Origin: Roseomonas alba
GTDB taxonomy: Bacteria > Pseudomonadota > Alphaproteobacteria > Acetobacterales > Acetobacteraceae
Reading direction: 5' to 3'
Assembly: GCF_019430885.1 (NCBI RefSeq)
Contig: NZ_JAHYBZ010000009.1
Location: 248,001 to 312,000, forward strand
DNA length: 64,000 nucleotides
The notes beneath the pieces are model-generated. The model had not been told where the DNA came from. It did no database searches and saw nothing but the letters and a program-made list of their open reading frames with translations. Of this stretch, positions 17,581-27,172 are shown piece after piece. The translations under genes were made by a program, and so were the position numbers. Positions within the stretch are counted from its first letter, which is position 1. The number at the start of each line of letters is the position of its first letter.

Positions 17581-18594
17581 TCAGGCGGCCTTGCGGGCCT
17601 GGATCGTCAGTCCCTCGGCGATCTGCACGGCGTTCAGGGCCGCGCCTTTCAGGAGCTGGTCGCCGCAGAGGAAGAAATCGAGGCCGCAATTCCCGAAGAC
17701 CGGGTTGGCACGGATCCGCCCGGCCTCGACATCGTCCTGGCCGGTCGCGTTGATCGGCATCGGATAGATTCCGTTCTCCGGGTCATCGACCAGCTTCACG
17801 CCCGGCGCGTTGCGCAGCACCTCGCGCGCGGCTTCGGGCGTGACGGGGCGCTCGGTCTCGATCGTCACCGCCTCGGCATGCACGCGCATGGTCGGGATGC
17901 GGACGGCGGTGCAGGAGATGGGAAGATCGGGAACGCCCATGATCTTCCGGCTTTCCCACACGACCTTCATTTCCTCCCGCGTGTACCCATTGGGCTGGAA
18001 GCTGTCGATCTGTGGGATGACGTTGAAGGCGAGCGGCCAGCGGAACACCTCGGCCGCGGGCTTCACGCCCTCGACCAGGACACGGCGGGATTCGCGCTCG
18101 AGCTCGGCCATGCCCTCCGCCCCGGCGCCCGAGGCCGCCTGGTAGGTGGACACGATCACGCGCTTCAGGCCGAAAGCCTTGCGCAGGGGCTCCAGCGCGA
18201 CGACCAGGATCGCCGTGGTGCAGTTGGGATTGGCGATCAGCCGTGCGGTGCCGGCGGCGGCCGCATTCACCTCGGGCACCACGAGCGGGACGTCGTCCTG
18301 CAGGCGGAAGGCCGAGGAATTGTCCACCACCGTCACCCCGGCCTCGACCATCTTCGGCGCATGGGCCTTGGCGAAGTCGCCCGAGACGGCGAGCAGGGCG
18401 AGGTCGAGGTCGCGCACGGCGGCGTCCGAGAATTCCTCGATCGTGACGTCGCCGAAGGGCGTTTTCGTTTTCGTGCCGGCGCTGCGGGCGGAGGCGAACA
18501 GCCTCAGCGAGGTGACCGGGAAGGCCCGGCGCCCCAGAACGTCCACGAGCTCGCGGCCCACCGCACCGGTGGCGCCGACAATACCGACACGCAT
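17581..18594 (-). CDS. asd: Aspartate-semialdehyde dehydrogenase
   Basis: The 337-residue enzyme reduces aspartyl phosphate to aspartate semialdehyde, the branch point to lysine/diaminopimelate, threonine and methionine. NADP binding is shown by [14 protein letters not shown], the catalytic nucleophile is Cys125 in ANPNCTTA, and substrate residues occur in [15 protein letters not shown] and [12 protein letters not shown]. The ATG at 18594 is chosen because it starts the Rossmann strand and follows GAGGG. The frame is open upstream but encodes nothing family-like. The gene stands alone, with a hairpin after its stop and an R1 element between it and lysK. Lysine supply by this pathway and the adjacent lysK/MprF-like pair may be only coincidental neighbours. 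Confidence 0.95.
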   Translation of the reverse strand: MRVGIVGATGAVGRELVDVLGRRAFPVTSLRLFASARSAGTKTKTPFGDVTIEEFSDAAVRDLDLALLAVSGDFAKAHAPKMVEAGVTVVDNSSAFRLQDDVPLVVPEVNAAAAGTARLIANPNCTTAILVVALEPLRKAFGLKRVIVSTYQAASGAGAEGMAELERESRRVLVEGVKPAAEVFRWPLAFNVIPQIDSFQPNGYTREEMKVVWESRKIMGVPDLPISCTAVRIPTMRVHAEAVTIETERPVTPEAAREVLRNAPGVKLVDDPENGIYPMPINATGQDDVEAGRIRANPVFGNCGLDFFLCGDQLLKGAALNAVQIAEGLTIQARKAA

Positions 18595-18770
18595 TGGTCC
18601 CTCTCTGTCCTTTCGACGATTGGAAGGGGGAGGTTGTTTAGCGCAAAGCGGCGGGGGGACCAATGTTTCCTTGCCGCCGCGGGGCGAATTCACGGGCGGG
18701 GCGGACCCTCGCCGAGGACATGGCTGTCGGCGCCACCGACAGGGCGGCCAGATACCTCCGCTGTGGAAAG

Positions 18771-18997
18771 GAGAGGGGTTTTGCCCCTCTCGGGCTCACC
18801 CCACCAAAGGCCGAAAGGCCTTTGGAAACCGCGACTTGGCGCTGTGCGCCGCTGCCAGAACAGTGCCGAGACCCGCACTTGTGCAGGGAGCGCGCCTGGG
18901 GGGGCGCAGCGTGCCCGCGCTGCCCGGCGCCAAAAGGTTGCGTTCCAAGTGCTCCAAGCACTTGGCGGGGTGGTTTGGAGGGGCAGAGCCCCTCCAA
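18771..18997. repeat. R1 element, copy b
   Basis: This copy fills most of the 528-bp gap between asd and lysK. The left outer hairpin is GAGAGGGG/CCCCTCTC (18771-18791). The left inner stem is CCAAAGGCC/GGCCTTTGG, followed by GGAAACCGCGACTTGGCGC. After a variable middle with CCCGGCGCC, the right inner stem is CCAAGTGC/GCACTTGG, and the right outer hairpin TTGGAGGGGC-AGA-GCCCCTCCAA spans 18975-18997. The inner stems differ in sequence from other copies but stay paired. The rest of the gap (18595-18770, 18998-19122) shows no gene. Confidence 0.75.
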
Positions 18998-19122
18998 CGG
19001 CAACCGCGGCGCAGGTAGGAACCACCGAAGGCACTGCGCCCCCCATCCCGGAATGGGCGCGCCCGGGGTCGCCTAGGACCGCCCACCCCCGTATAACGCC
19101 CGTCCGATTACCCGAGAGTTTC

Positions 19123-20754
19123 GTGACCGTGACGACCCCGACCCCTGCCGATCTCACCACCGTCAAGGCCTGGCCCTTCGAGGAAGCCCGGAAGGTCGCC
19201 GCGCGTCTGGAGAAATCGGGCAAGGGCAGCGCGCTGTTCGAGACCGGCTACGGCCCGTCCGGCCTGCCGCATATCGGCACCTTCGGGGAGGTCGCCCGCA
19301 CCTCCTGGGTGCGGCGCGCCTTCACGCTGCTGACCGGGCTGCCGTCGCGGCTGATCGCCTTCAGCGACGACATGGACGGGCTGCGCAAGGTGCCGGACAA
19401 CGTGCCGAACAAGGAGATGCTGGCCCAGCATCTCGGCCGGCCGGTCACGGCGATCCCCGACCCCTTCGGCACCCATGAGAGCTTCGGGCATCACAACAAT
19501 GCCCGTCTGCGGGCATTCCTGGACGCCTTCGGCTTCGATTACGAATTCGCGAGTTCGTCCGACTACTACAAGTCCGGCCGCTTCGACGACGCGCTGATCC
19601 GCATGGCGGAGCAGCACGAGGCGGTCCGCGCGGTGATCCTGCCCACGCTGGGACCGGAGCGGCGCGCGACCTATTCCCCCTTCCTGCCCATCCATCCCAA
19701 GACCGGCGTGGTGATGCAGGTCCCGATGGAGGAGGTTCGCCCGGCCGAGGACCTGCTGATCTGGCGCGACCCCGCGGATGGCACCCGGCACGCGACGCGG
19801 ATCACCGGCGGCCATTGCAAGGCGCAGTGGAAGGCGGATTGGGCGCTGCGCTGGTTCGCCCTCGGCGTGGATTACGAGATGTCGGGCAAGGACCTGATCG
19901 ATTCGGTGCGGTTGTCCTCGGCGATCTGCCGCGTGCTCGGCGGCGAGCCGCCGGAGGCCTTCACCTACGAGCATTTCCTCGACGAGCAGGGCCAGAAGAT
20001 CAGCAAGTCGAAGGGCAACGGGCTGACCATCGACGAATGGCTGCGCTACGCGCCGGCCGAGAGCCTGTCGCAGTTCATGTACAACCAGCCGCAGCGGGCG
20101 AAGCGGCTCTATTTCGATCAGATCCCGCGCGCGGTGGACGAATACATCCAGCACCGTACCCGGCTGCGCATTGCCGCCGACCCGGCCAACCCGGCCTGGC
20201 ATATCCATGGCGGGGCGGTGCCGAACGATCCGGAACCGCCGGTCTCCTTCGCCATGCTGCTGAACCTCGCCAGCGTGGTGAATGCGGATGACCCGGAGAT
20301 CCTGTGGGGCTTCCTCGCCCGCTACGCGCCGGGGGCGACGCCTGCAACCCAACCGCTGCTCGCGAAGTTGGTGGAGCATGCGGTGCATTACTATCGGGAC
20401 TTCGTCGCGCCCACCAAGCGCTTCCGCGTGCCGACGCAGGCGGAGCGAGAGGCGCTGGCCGTGCTGATGGCCGCGCTGCGCGACCGCGCGACGGACCTCG
20501 AGGCCATGGCCCCCGAGGAGCGCGCGAAGGAGATCCAGGACCTGGTCTATGACGCCGGCCGGCGTGAGCCCTTCCTGCAGCCGAACAAGGACGGCTCGGC
20601 GGGCGTGTCGCGCGCCTGGTTCAATGCGCTCTACCAGGTGCTGCTGGGGCAGGAGGAAGGGCCGCGCTTCGGGGGTTTCGTCGCGCTGTACGGCATCGCC
20701 GGCACGATCGGGCTGATCGAGACGGCGCTGGCACGGGAAACGCCGGCGGCGTGA
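19123..20754 (+). CDS. lysK: Lysyl-tRNA synthetase, class I
   Basis: The 543-residue enzyme charges tRNA-Lys and belongs to the class I (archaeal-type) LysRS found in many alphaproteobacteria. The HIGH-type signature is [10 protein letters not shown] (His50) and the KMSKS-type loop is KISKSKGNG (about residue 291). [18 protein letters not shown] is also class I LysRS-specific. Start: GTG 19123 or GTG 19129 after GAGAG (19114-19118). The frame stays open far upstream, but that part is antisense to asd and not protein-like. The next gene starts 2 nt after the stop and encodes an MprF-like protein, whose full-length relatives use Lys-tRNA-Lys as donor. Confidence 0.95.
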   Translation: MTVTTPTPADLTTVKAWPFEEARKVAARLEKSGKGSALFETGYGPSGLPHIGTFGEVARTSWVRRAFTLLTGLPSRLIAFSDDMDGLRKVPDNVPNKEMLAQHLGRPVTAIPDPFGTHESFGHHNNARLRAFLDAFGFDYEFASSSDYYKSGRFDDALIRMAEQHEAVRAVILPTLGPERRATYSPFLPIHPKTGVVMQVPMEEVRPAEDLLIWRDPADGTRHATRITGGHCKAQWKADWALRWFALGVDYEMSGKDLIDSVRLSSAICRVLGGEPPEAFTYEHFLDEQGQKISKSKGNGLTIDEWLRYAPAESLSQFMYNQPQRAKRLYFDQIPRAVDEYIQHRTRLRIAADPANPAWHIHGGAVPNDPEPPVSFAMLLNLASVVNADDPEILWGFLARYAPGATPATQPLLAKLVEHAVHYYRDFVAPTKRFRVPTQAEREALAVLMAALRDRATDLEAMAPEERAKEIQDLVYDAGRREPFLQPNKDGSAGVSRAWFNALYQVLLGQEEGPRFGGFVALYGIAGTIGLIETALARETPAA

Positions 20755-20756
20755 CC

Positions 20757-22709
20757 ATGGGCCGGAGCGCGCTCGCACTCGTCAAGCGGCACGGGGCGAC
20801 GGTCTTCGGGCTGCTGCTGCTCGGTGCCGCGCTCTATGGGGTCCAGCGGGAATTCCGCACCCTGTCCTGGGCGGACATCAAGGGTGCGCTCGACAATACG
20901 CCGCCCGAGGCGCTGTGGCTGGCCGGGGGCTGCACGCTCGCGGCCTATATCGTGCTGACGGCCTATGACCGGCTGGGGTCGGTCTATGCGGGGTATCCGG
21001 TCTCCTATCTCAGGACCTCGCTCGCTTCATTCGTCGCCTATTCGCTGGCCAACAATCTGGGCTTCGCGACGGTGTCGGGGGCGGCGATCCGGTATCGCTT
21101 CTACGCGGCCTGGGGGCTGCCGCCGCTCGCCATCGCCAAGGTGGTGGCCTTTACCTCGCTCACCTTCGGGCTCGGCGGCTTCGCGCTGGGCGGGCTTGTG
21201 CTGATCGCGGAGCCGGAGGTGCTGCCCTTCTTCGGGGATGGCACGCCGCGCTGGGTGATGCAGGCCGCGGGCGCCGTGATGTGGTGCATCGTCACCTCCT
21301 ACATGCTGCTCGCGCGCTTCGTGCCGCATTTCCGCATCTTCGGGCATCAGATCGACCTGCCGGGCTTCCGCATGGCGGTCGCGCAGACGGCGCTCGCCTC
21401 GGCCGATGTCGCGGTCACGGCGCTGGTCTTCTGGATGCTCCTGCCGCATGCGGAGGGGCTGACCTTCCTGCATTTCCTCGGCATCTACGTGCTGGCCTTG
21501 TCGGCGGGCATCATCGCCAATGTGCCGGGGGGGATCGGCGTCTTCGACGGGGCGATCCTGATCGGGTTGTCGAACTACCTGGCCGCGCCGGTGGTGATCG
21601 GGGCGCTGCTGCTGTTCCGGCTTTACTACTACATCGCGCCGCTGTTCATCGCAGGGCTGATGTTCGCGGGCTTTGAGATCAGCCAGCGGCGGCATCTGAT
21701 GGAGCGCCTCGCACCGGAGCGCGGGGTGGCCATCTCCTTCGAGGTGCCGGCCATGGCGGCGCTGACCGGCCTCGCGGCGATGACGCTGATCATCATTGGG
21801 GCGCTGCCGCCCAAGCCGAACCTGCTGGATGGCATCTTCGACCTGCTGGACGATGCGGCGAGCCATTTCGCGGCGTCTGTGGTCGGCGGGCTGCTGCTGG
21901 TCGCGGCCTATGGGCTGATGCGACGGCTGGCGATCGCCTGGTGGGCGACGCTGGCGCTGCTGCTGAACGGTGCAGCGGTGGTCTGGCTGCGCGGCGAGCC
22001 CTGGTGGCTGACCGGCGGCTTCCTGCTGCTGGCGGCGCTGCTGACAACGGTGCGGCCGGCCTTTTATCGCAGCGCGCGGCTGACCAAGGAGCCCCTGTCG
22101 GCAGAGACCGTCGCCGCACTCGCCGCCCTGTCGTTGAGCGCGTTGACGCTGGCCGGCATCGCCTATGCCGGTCCCTTCGCCGACCTGTCCTGGTGGGGTG
22201 TGGTGCTGTCGGGCGATACGCCCGAGACGGTGCGCTTCGCGGTCGGGGTCGCCGGGGTGATGCTGATCGTGGCCGCCGCCGGTTTATTGCGCCCGGCCCG
22301 CGTGGTCGCTTTGCCCTATGACGAGGCTGCGCGGCAGCGCCTGGCCGCACTCGGCGCCATGGCGCCGGCCCTCGGCGCCGCGGATGGCGTGATCGAGGGG
22401 GAGGGCGGCCGTGCCGCCGTCGCTTTCGTGAAGCGGGATGGCGTCTGGGTCGCCCTGGGGGATCCGGCCGGGGAGGAGCGCGACCGGATCTCCGCGATCT
22501 GGCGGTTTCGTGACCTGTGTGACAGCGCGCGCGTGGACCCCGCCTTCTGGCGGGTGGGCGCCGGACTGTTGCGTGTCTATGCTGATATCGGCCTCACATC
22601 CCTGCCGCTGGAGGGAAAAGGGCCGGGTCCGCGCTACCTTCTCTGTCGAGCGGAGAGGGACCTCTCGGCGCTGCTGCCGTTGTTGCCGCGTGAGGAGGAT
22701 GCCCCCTGA
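20757..22709 (+). CDS. MprF-like membrane protein with shortened C-terminal domain
   Basis: The 650-residue protein begins with the LPG-synthase/UPF0104 membrane region, including SLANNLGFATVSGAAIRYRF, NVPGGIGVFDG and many hydrophobic segments to about residue 510. The C-terminal part starts like the DUF2156 aminoacyl-phosphatidylglycerol synthase domain (VWVALGDPAGEE, WRFRDLCDSA, RVYADIGLTSLPL). It stops after about 140 residues, where full MprF proteins (about 840-870 residues) continue with the catalytic GNAT-like core. No frame downstream carries the missing part. It could be a flippase-only or regulatory form, or a deletion product. It is tightly coupled to lysK (stop-to-start 2 nt), which makes a lysyl-lipid role attractive but unproven. 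Confidence 0.82.
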   Translation: MGRSALALVKRHGATVFGLLLLGAALYGVQREFRTLSWADIKGALDNTPPEALWLAGGCTLAAYIVLTAYDRLGSVYAGYPVSYLRTSLASFVAYSLANNLGFATVSGAAIRYRFYAAWGLPPLAIAKVVAFTSLTFGLGGFALGGLVLIAEPEVLPFFGDGTPRWVMQAAGAVMWCIVTSYMLLARFVPHFRIFGHQIDLPGFRMAVAQTALASADVAVTALVFWMLLPHAEGLTFLHFLGIYVLALSAGIIANVPGGIGVFDGAILIGLSNYLAAPVVIGALLLFRLYYYIAPLFIAGLMFAGFEISQRRHLMERLAPERGVAISFEVPAMAALTGLAAMTLIIIGALPPKPNLLDGIFDLLDDAASHFAASVVGGLLLVAAYGLMRRLAIAWWATLALLLNGAAVVWLRGEPWWLTGGFLLLAALLTTVRPAFYRSARLTKEPLSAETVAALAALSLSALTLAGIAYAGPFADLSWWGVVLSGDTPETVRFAVGVAGVMLIVAAAGLLRPARVVALPYDEAARQRLAALGAMAPALGAADGVIEGEGGRAAVAFVKRDGVWVALGDPAGEERDRISAIWRFRDLCDSARVDPAFWRVGAGLLRVYADIGLTSLPLEGKGPGPRYLLCRAERDLSALLPLLPREEDAP

Positions 22710-22776
22710 TCGTCTTGCCAGAGAGGCGACGAGGCGCCATTCCAGCGCCGTGCTTCCCGCCTGACAAGGAGCCCCC

Positions 22777-24081
22777 ATGCGTATCGCCATGATTGGCGCA
22801 GGCTATGTCGGCCTGGTGTCCGGTGCGTGCTTTGCCGAGTTCGGCGTCGACGTGACGGTGATGGATGTCGACCCCGACAAGATCGAGGGCCTGCGCGCCG
22901 GGCGCATGCCGATCTATGAGCCGGGTCTCGACAAGCTCGTCGCGGAGAATGTGCGCGACGGCAGGCTGACCTTCACCACCGAGCTGTCCGAGGCGGTGAA
23001 GGGCGCGGATGCGGTCTTCCTCGCGGTCGGCACGCCGACGCGACGGGGGGATGGCCATGCCGATCTGTCCTATGTCTACGCGGCGGCGGAACAGGTGGCG
23101 AAGGCGGCCAGCGGACCGCTGGTGCTGGTGACCAAGTCGACCGTGCCGGTCGGCACGGGGCGCGAGGTGCAGGCCATCGTCCGCCGTGTCCGCCCCGATG
23201 CGCAGATCTCGGTGGCGTCGAATCCGGAGTTCCTGCGCGAGGGCAATGCCATCGGCGACTTCATGCGGCCCGACCGCGTGGTGATCGGCGTCGATGACGA
23301 ACGCGCGGAGACCGTGCTGAAGCGGCTCTATCGCCCGCTCTACCTGATCGAGACGCCGGTGCTCGCCGTGTCGCTCGAGAGCGCGGAGCTGATCAAATAC
23401 GCCGCCAACGCCTTCCTCGCGGTGAAGATCACCTTCATCAACGAGATCGCGGATCTTTGCGAGAAGGTCGGCGCGGACGTGCATGACGTCGCGCGGGGCA
23501 TGGGTCTCGACGGGCGCATCGGGCGGAAGTTCTTGCATCCGGGCCCGGGCTATGGCGGGTCCTGCTTCCCGAAGGACACGCTGGCGCTGGCGCGCACCGC
23601 GCAGGACTACAGCTCGCCCGTCCGCCTGGTCGAGACCACCATCGCGGTGAACGAATCGCGCAAGGAGCAGATGGCCGATCGCATCCTCGCCGCTCTCGGG
23701 GCAGAGGCGAAGGGCAGGCGCGTCGGCGTGCTCGGCGTGACCTTCAAGCCCGAGACGGACGACATGCGCGATGCGCCGTCCCTCGTCATTCTGCCGAAGC
23801 TGGTCGCGGCGGGTGTGGAGGTCACGGTCTTCGATCCGCAGCCAGGCCATGCGCGCCAGGCGCTCCCGGCCGCCGTGCGCTTTGCCGACAGCGCCATGGG
23901 CGCGATCGAGGGCGTGGATGCGGTGGTGGTGCTGACGGAGTGGAATGAGTTCCGCGCCTTGTCACCCGACCGCCTCAAGGCCGCCATGAAGGGCGGTATC
24001 GTGCTCGACCTGCGCAATGTCTGGGACCCGGTTGCGATGCGCGCGGCCGGCCTGACCTATTCCTCCATCGGCCGCCCGTAA
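22777..24081 (+). CDS. ugd: UDP-glucose 6-dehydrogenase
   Basis: The 434-residue enzyme oxidises UDP-glucose to UDP-glucuronate with two NAD+. The N-terminal Rossmann motif is [17 protein letters not shown]. The catalytic Cys263 is in the invariant [11 protein letters not shown]. The C-terminal UDP-binding domain includes [18 protein letters not shown] and VVLTEWNEF. An AAGGAG ribosome binding site lies just before the start. Together with the phosphomannomutase/phosphoglucomutase gene 10 nt downstream it forms a sugar-nucleotide pair likely feeding exopolysaccharide or LPS synthesis. Length and motifs are complete. Confidence 0.96.
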   Translation: MRIAMIGAGYVGLVSGACFAEFGVDVTVMDVDPDKIEGLRAGRMPIYEPGLDKLVAENVRDGRLTFTTELSEAVKGADAVFLAVGTPTRRGDGHADLSYVYAAAEQVAKAASGPLVLVTKSTVPVGTGREVQAIVRRVRPDAQISVASNPEFLREGNAIGDFMRPDRVVIGVDDERAETVLKRLYRPLYLIETPVLAVSLESAELIKYAANAFLAVKITFINEIADLCEKVGADVHDVARGMGLDGRIGRKFLHPGPGYGGSCFPKDTLALARTAQDYSSPVRLVETTIAVNESRKEQMADRILAALGAEAKGRRVGVLGVTFKPETDDMRDAPSLVILPKLVAAGVEVTVFDPQPGHARQALPAAVRFADSAMGAIEGVDAVVVLTEWNEFRALSPDRLKAAMKGGIVLDLRNVWDPVAMRAAGLTYSSIGRP

Positions 24082-24091
24082 CGGAGTGACC

Positions 24092-25504
24092 ATGACCGCT
24101 TTCCGTCACCGCTTCGACCCGACCTCGCTGCGCGAATACGACATCCGCGGCATTGTCGGGAAAACGCTGAAGCCCGAGGATGCCTTTGCCATCGGGCGCT
24201 GCTTCGGCAGCATCGTGGTGCGCGGCGGCGGCAAGCGCGTCGCGGTCGGCTATGACGGGCGCCTGCATTCGCCGGAGCTTGAGGCGCAGCTCGTCGCCGG
24301 CCTGCGGGCGTGCGGGCTGGAAGTCTGCCGCATCGGGCTGTGCGCGACGCCGATGCTGTATTTCGCGGCCTATGACCTTCAGGCCGATGGCGCGGCAATG
24401 GTGACGGGCAGCCACAACCCGCCGGACTACAACGGCTTCAAGATGATGATCGGCAAGAAGCCCTTCTACGGCGCGCAGATCCAGGAGATCGGGCGCATGG
24501 CCGCGGAAGGCGACGTGGTGCCGGAGCAGGCGGGCAGCGACCGCGAGGTCGATGTCGCCGAGCGGTATGCCGACCGCGTGCTGCAGGACTGGGACGGTGG
24601 CGACCGGAAGCTGAAGGTGGTGTGGGACCCGGGCAATGGGTCCTCGGGGCCGATCACGCGCGCGCTCGCCGCGCGCCTGCCGGGGACGCATTTCGTCATC
24701 AACGGCGATGTGGACGGTACCTTCCCGAACCACCATCCCGACCCGACGGTGGCGAAGAACCTCGAACAGCTCATCACCGAGGTGAAGCGCGAGAAGGCCG
24801 ACCTCGGCATCGCCTTTGACGGCGATGGCGACCGCATCGGCGTGGTCGATGATGAAGGCCACATTCTGTTCGGCGATCAGCTTCTCGTGGTGCTGGCGCG
24901 CGATGTCCTGAAGTCGAAGCCGGGCGGGATGATCATCGCCGACGTCAAGGCATCCCAGGTGCTGTTCGACGAGGTGGCGAAGGCCGGCGGCACGCCGCTG
25001 ATGTGGAAGACCGGCCATTCGCTGATCAAGGCGAAGATGGCCGAGACCGGCAGCCCGCTCGCCGGTGAGATGTCGGGCCACATCTTCTTCGCCGACAAAT
25101 GGTACGGCTTCGATGACGCGCCGTATTCCGCGGTCCGGCTGCTCGGCATCGTCGCGCGGATGACGGAGAAGCTGTCGGAAGTCCGCGCCGCCCTTCCGCA
25201 GGTGATTAATACGCCGGAGCTGCGCTTCAACTGCGAGGAAGCCCGCAAGTTCCAGGTGGTGCAGGAGGTGAAGGACCGCCTCGCCGCCGAGGGTGCCAAG
25301 GTGCAGGACGTGGACGGCGTGCGCGTGCTGACCGATGACGGCTGGTGGCTGCTGCGGGCGTCCAACACCCAGGCGGTGCTGGTCGCGCGCTGCGAGGCGA
25401 CGAGCGAGGCGGGCCTCGAACGGCTGAAGGCGCAGCTCGTGAAGCAGCTCGTCGCCAGCGGGCTCGAGGCGCCGGACTTCTCCGGCGAGAATGCGGGGCA
25501 CTGA
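24092..25504 (+). CDS. Phosphomannomutase / phosphoglucomutase (alpha-D-phosphohexomutase)
   Basis: The 470-residue protein is a four-domain phosphohexomutase. The phospho-Ser loop is [12 protein letters not shown] (Ser107), the metal-binding loop is DGDGDRIG, the sugar loop is GEMSGHIFF and the C-terminal phosphate loop is RASNTQ. This layout matches AlgC/ManB enzymes that interconvert hexose 1- and 6-phosphates. The ATG at 24092 lies behind ACGGAG (24081-24086) and 10 nt after ugd, so the two form an operon. Mannose versus glucose preference cannot be decided. The next frame overlaps its stop. Confidence 0.93.
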   Translation: MTAFRHRFDPTSLREYDIRGIVGKTLKPEDAFAIGRCFGSIVVRGGGKRVAVGYDGRLHSPELEAQLVAGLRACGLEVCRIGLCATPMLYFAAYDLQADGAAMVTGSHNPPDYNGFKMMIGKKPFYGAQIQEIGRMAAEGDVVPEQAGSDREVDVAERYADRVLQDWDGGDRKLKVVWDPGNGSSGPITRALAARLPGTHFVINGDVDGTFPNHHPDPTVAKNLEQLITEVKREKADLGIAFDGDGDRIGVVDDEGHILFGDQLLVVLARDVLKSKPGGMIIADVKASQVLFDEVAKAGGTPLMWKTGHSLIKAKMAETGSPLAGEMSGHIFFADKWYGFDDAPYSAVRLLGIVARMTEKLSEVRAALPQVINTPELRFNCEEARKFQVVQEVKDRLAAEGAKVQDVDGVRVLTDDGWWLLRASNTQAVLVARCEATSEAGLERLKAQLVKQLVASGLEAPDFSGENAGH

Positions 25505-25848
25505 GCGCACCGCTCTTCCTCTACGGGACGCTGCTCGATCCCGATGTGCTGGCCCGGGTTTCGGGCGAGCCGGGGCTGGTGCGGCGGCTGGCGCCGGCGC
25601 GGCTGGCAGGGTGGCGACGGGTGTTCCTGCGCGGCACACCCTATCCGACGCTGATCGGCGATGCGGATGAGGCCGTGGACGGCGCCGTGCTGCGGGTGGG
25701 GCCGGCCATCCTGGCTCGGCTCGCGACCTATGAAGGCCGCGACTACGTGCTGACGCCGGTCACGGTGACGACCGCGCGCGGAGCGGTGCGGGCACGCGCC
25801 TGGATTGCATCGGTCTGGCGTGCGGAGGTCGCGCGCGGCTGGCCATAG
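25501..25848 (+). CDS. Gamma-glutamylcyclotransferase-like (GGCT/AIG2 fold) protein
   Basis: About 115 residues are encoded. The fold signature YGTLL is near the N-terminus ([12 protein letters not shown]), and the likely catalytic Glu is in [13 protein letters not shown]. These are the two hallmarks of the GGCT/AIG2-like family, which release 5-oxoproline from gamma-glutamyl compounds or trim similar amides. No ATG or GTG is available in frame near the N-terminus. The best start is CTG 25501, which overlaps the TGA of the preceding mutase gene and would couple translation, so the start is uncertain. A hairpin at 25857-25869 separates it from the convergent oxidase gene. Confidence 0.75.
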   Translation: MSAPLFLYGTLLDPDVLARVSGEPGLVRRLAPARLAGWRRVFLRGTPYPTLIGDADEAVDGAVLRVGPAILARLATYEGRDYVLTPVTVTTARGAVRARAWIASVWRAEVARGWP

Positions 25849-25856
25849 TGGAACCG

Positions 25857-25869
25857 GGGGCTTTGCCCC
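25857..25869. terminator. Short hairpin between convergent genes (solo R1-type arm)
   Basis: GGGGC-TTT-GCCCC at 25857-25869, followed by TCTCCAATCC, sits in the 36-bp gap between two convergent stops. The sequence resembles one outer arm of the R1 elements and could terminate both genes. Confidence 0.45.
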
Positions 25870-25884
25870 TCTCCAATCCGCCCT

Positions 25885-27135
25885 TCACGGCACGGCGCGC
25901 GCCGCCTCGACGCCGCTGAGCCACGCCCCGGCCACCGTCGCAGCGAAGCGCGGGTGGCAGGCCTCCCCGGCGAAGCACAGCCGGCCATCGGCGAGCGGCC
26001 GCCCCAGTGTGGTCCGCGCGGCCCGAGCGCCAGGCACGGCATGGCTGTAGGCGCCGTGGAACAGCGGATCCTCCGCCCAGCGCGTCACGGTGACGGGACC
26101 GAGTGCCGCGGCGGCGCGGGCGCCGAAGAGCTTGGTGGCTTCCGCGCGGGCCTCGGCTTCGGCGCGGCGCGGATCGCCGGCGAAGGACCAGGCGCGGGCG
26201 CCGCCGCAGAAGGCGATCATCAGCGGGTCGCCGAACAGACGCGATACCCAGGACATCGGGCTGTCGCCGTCATGCTCGACGGCGCGGTGCTGGGTGACGA
26301 AGGGGGGCAGGTCGGGGGCATCCGGGCTGTCGGCACGGAAGGCGATCTTGGTCAGCAGGCCGAGCGGGAGGGCGTGGATCGCGTCCTGTGTCTCGGCCGG
26401 CAGGGGCGGGTCGAAGGCGATGCCTTCGGCGGCGAGCACGCCGGTCGAGACGGTGACGATCGCGGCGCGTGCGGCGAGGCTGCCAAAGGGGCCTTCGGCG
26501 GTGATCTCCCGTGCGCCCCAGTGCAACCGGGCGACAGGGGCGTCAAGGCGGATGGGCAGGCCATCGGCTAGGCGCGCGACGAGCCCGCCGATGCCCTGCC
26601 GCAGGATCAGGTTCGGGCCATCGAGCGCCGTCGCGGCGAAATCGTGAAGCGACATCAGGGAGAGTTCGGCGGCGCAGATCTGCGAACCCTCCCAATGCGC
26701 GACCGTCGGGTTCCAGGGGCCGCCGCGCGGGGCGGCCTTGGAGGCCGGGCGATCGGGCATGCCGTCCCGGGCCGCAGCGTCGATGACGGCCCAGAAGGCA
26801 TCGTCGGCGGCAGCGAAGGCGGCGCGCTCCTCGCGCGTGGCTTGGCGACCGTGCAGGAGAATCCGGCGCTCGCGGACACTGTCATGGTCGAGGGTCTCGA
26901 GACCGAGCGCTGCGGCGAGCGGCCTCAGCGGATTGTCATGCGCCTGGTGCAGCCAGGATGCGCCGTGGTCGAAGGGCAGGCCGAGGCTGGCGCTCTCGGT
27001 CCAGGCGCGGCCGCCGACGCGCGGGCCTGCCTCCAGAACGATGCAGGAACGGCCGCGCGCGGCGAGCTCGCGCGCCGCGGCGATGCCCGCACAGCCGGCG
27101 CCGATGACGAGCACGTCTGGATCGGAGGGGAACAT
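25885..27135 (-). CDS. Flavin-containing amine oxidase-type oxidoreductase
   Basis: The 416-residue protein has an N-terminal FAD-binding Rossmann fold (VIGAGCAGIAAARELAARG, then LEAGPRVGGRAWT). The substrate-domain segment DHGASWLH follows, and the C-terminal FAD-contact motif LCFAGEACHPRFAATVAGAW is typical of the monoamine oxidase/polyamine oxidase/phytoene desaturase superfamily. The ATG at 27135 starts directly before the dinucleotide-binding strand, and further upstream codons overlap the divergent PLP-enzyme gene. Substrate unknown; an amine or D-amino acid derivative is possible given the neighbour. There is no signal peptide, so it is cytoplasmic. Confidence 0.88.
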   Translation of the reverse strand: MFPSDPDVLVIGAGCAGIAAARELAARGRSCIVLEAGPRVGGRAWTESASLGLPFDHGASWLHQAHDNPLRPLAAALGLETLDHDSVRERRILLHGRQATREERAAFAAADDAFWAVIDAAARDGMPDRPASKAAPRGGPWNPTVAHWEGSQICAAELSLMSLHDFAATALDGPNLILRQGIGGLVARLADGLPIRLDAPVARLHWGAREITAEGPFGSLAARAAIVTVSTGVLAAEGIAFDPPLPAETQDAIHALPLGLLTKIAFRADSPDAPDLPPFVTQHRAVEHDGDSPMSWVSRLFGDPLMIAFCGGARAWSFAGDPRRAEAEARAEATKLFGARAAAALGPVTVTRWAEDPLFHGAYSHAVPGARAARTTLGRPLADGRLCFAGEACHPRFAATVAGAWLSGVEAARAVP

Positions 27136-27172
27136 GGCCGCATCATGCCGCGACTGAGTGAAGGGATGAACC

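Noticed and set aside
17878..19122. Open frame upstream and in frame with lysK
   Set aside because: It is antisense to asd and crosses an R1 repeat, with no family similarity. The LysRS N-terminus begins at 19123.
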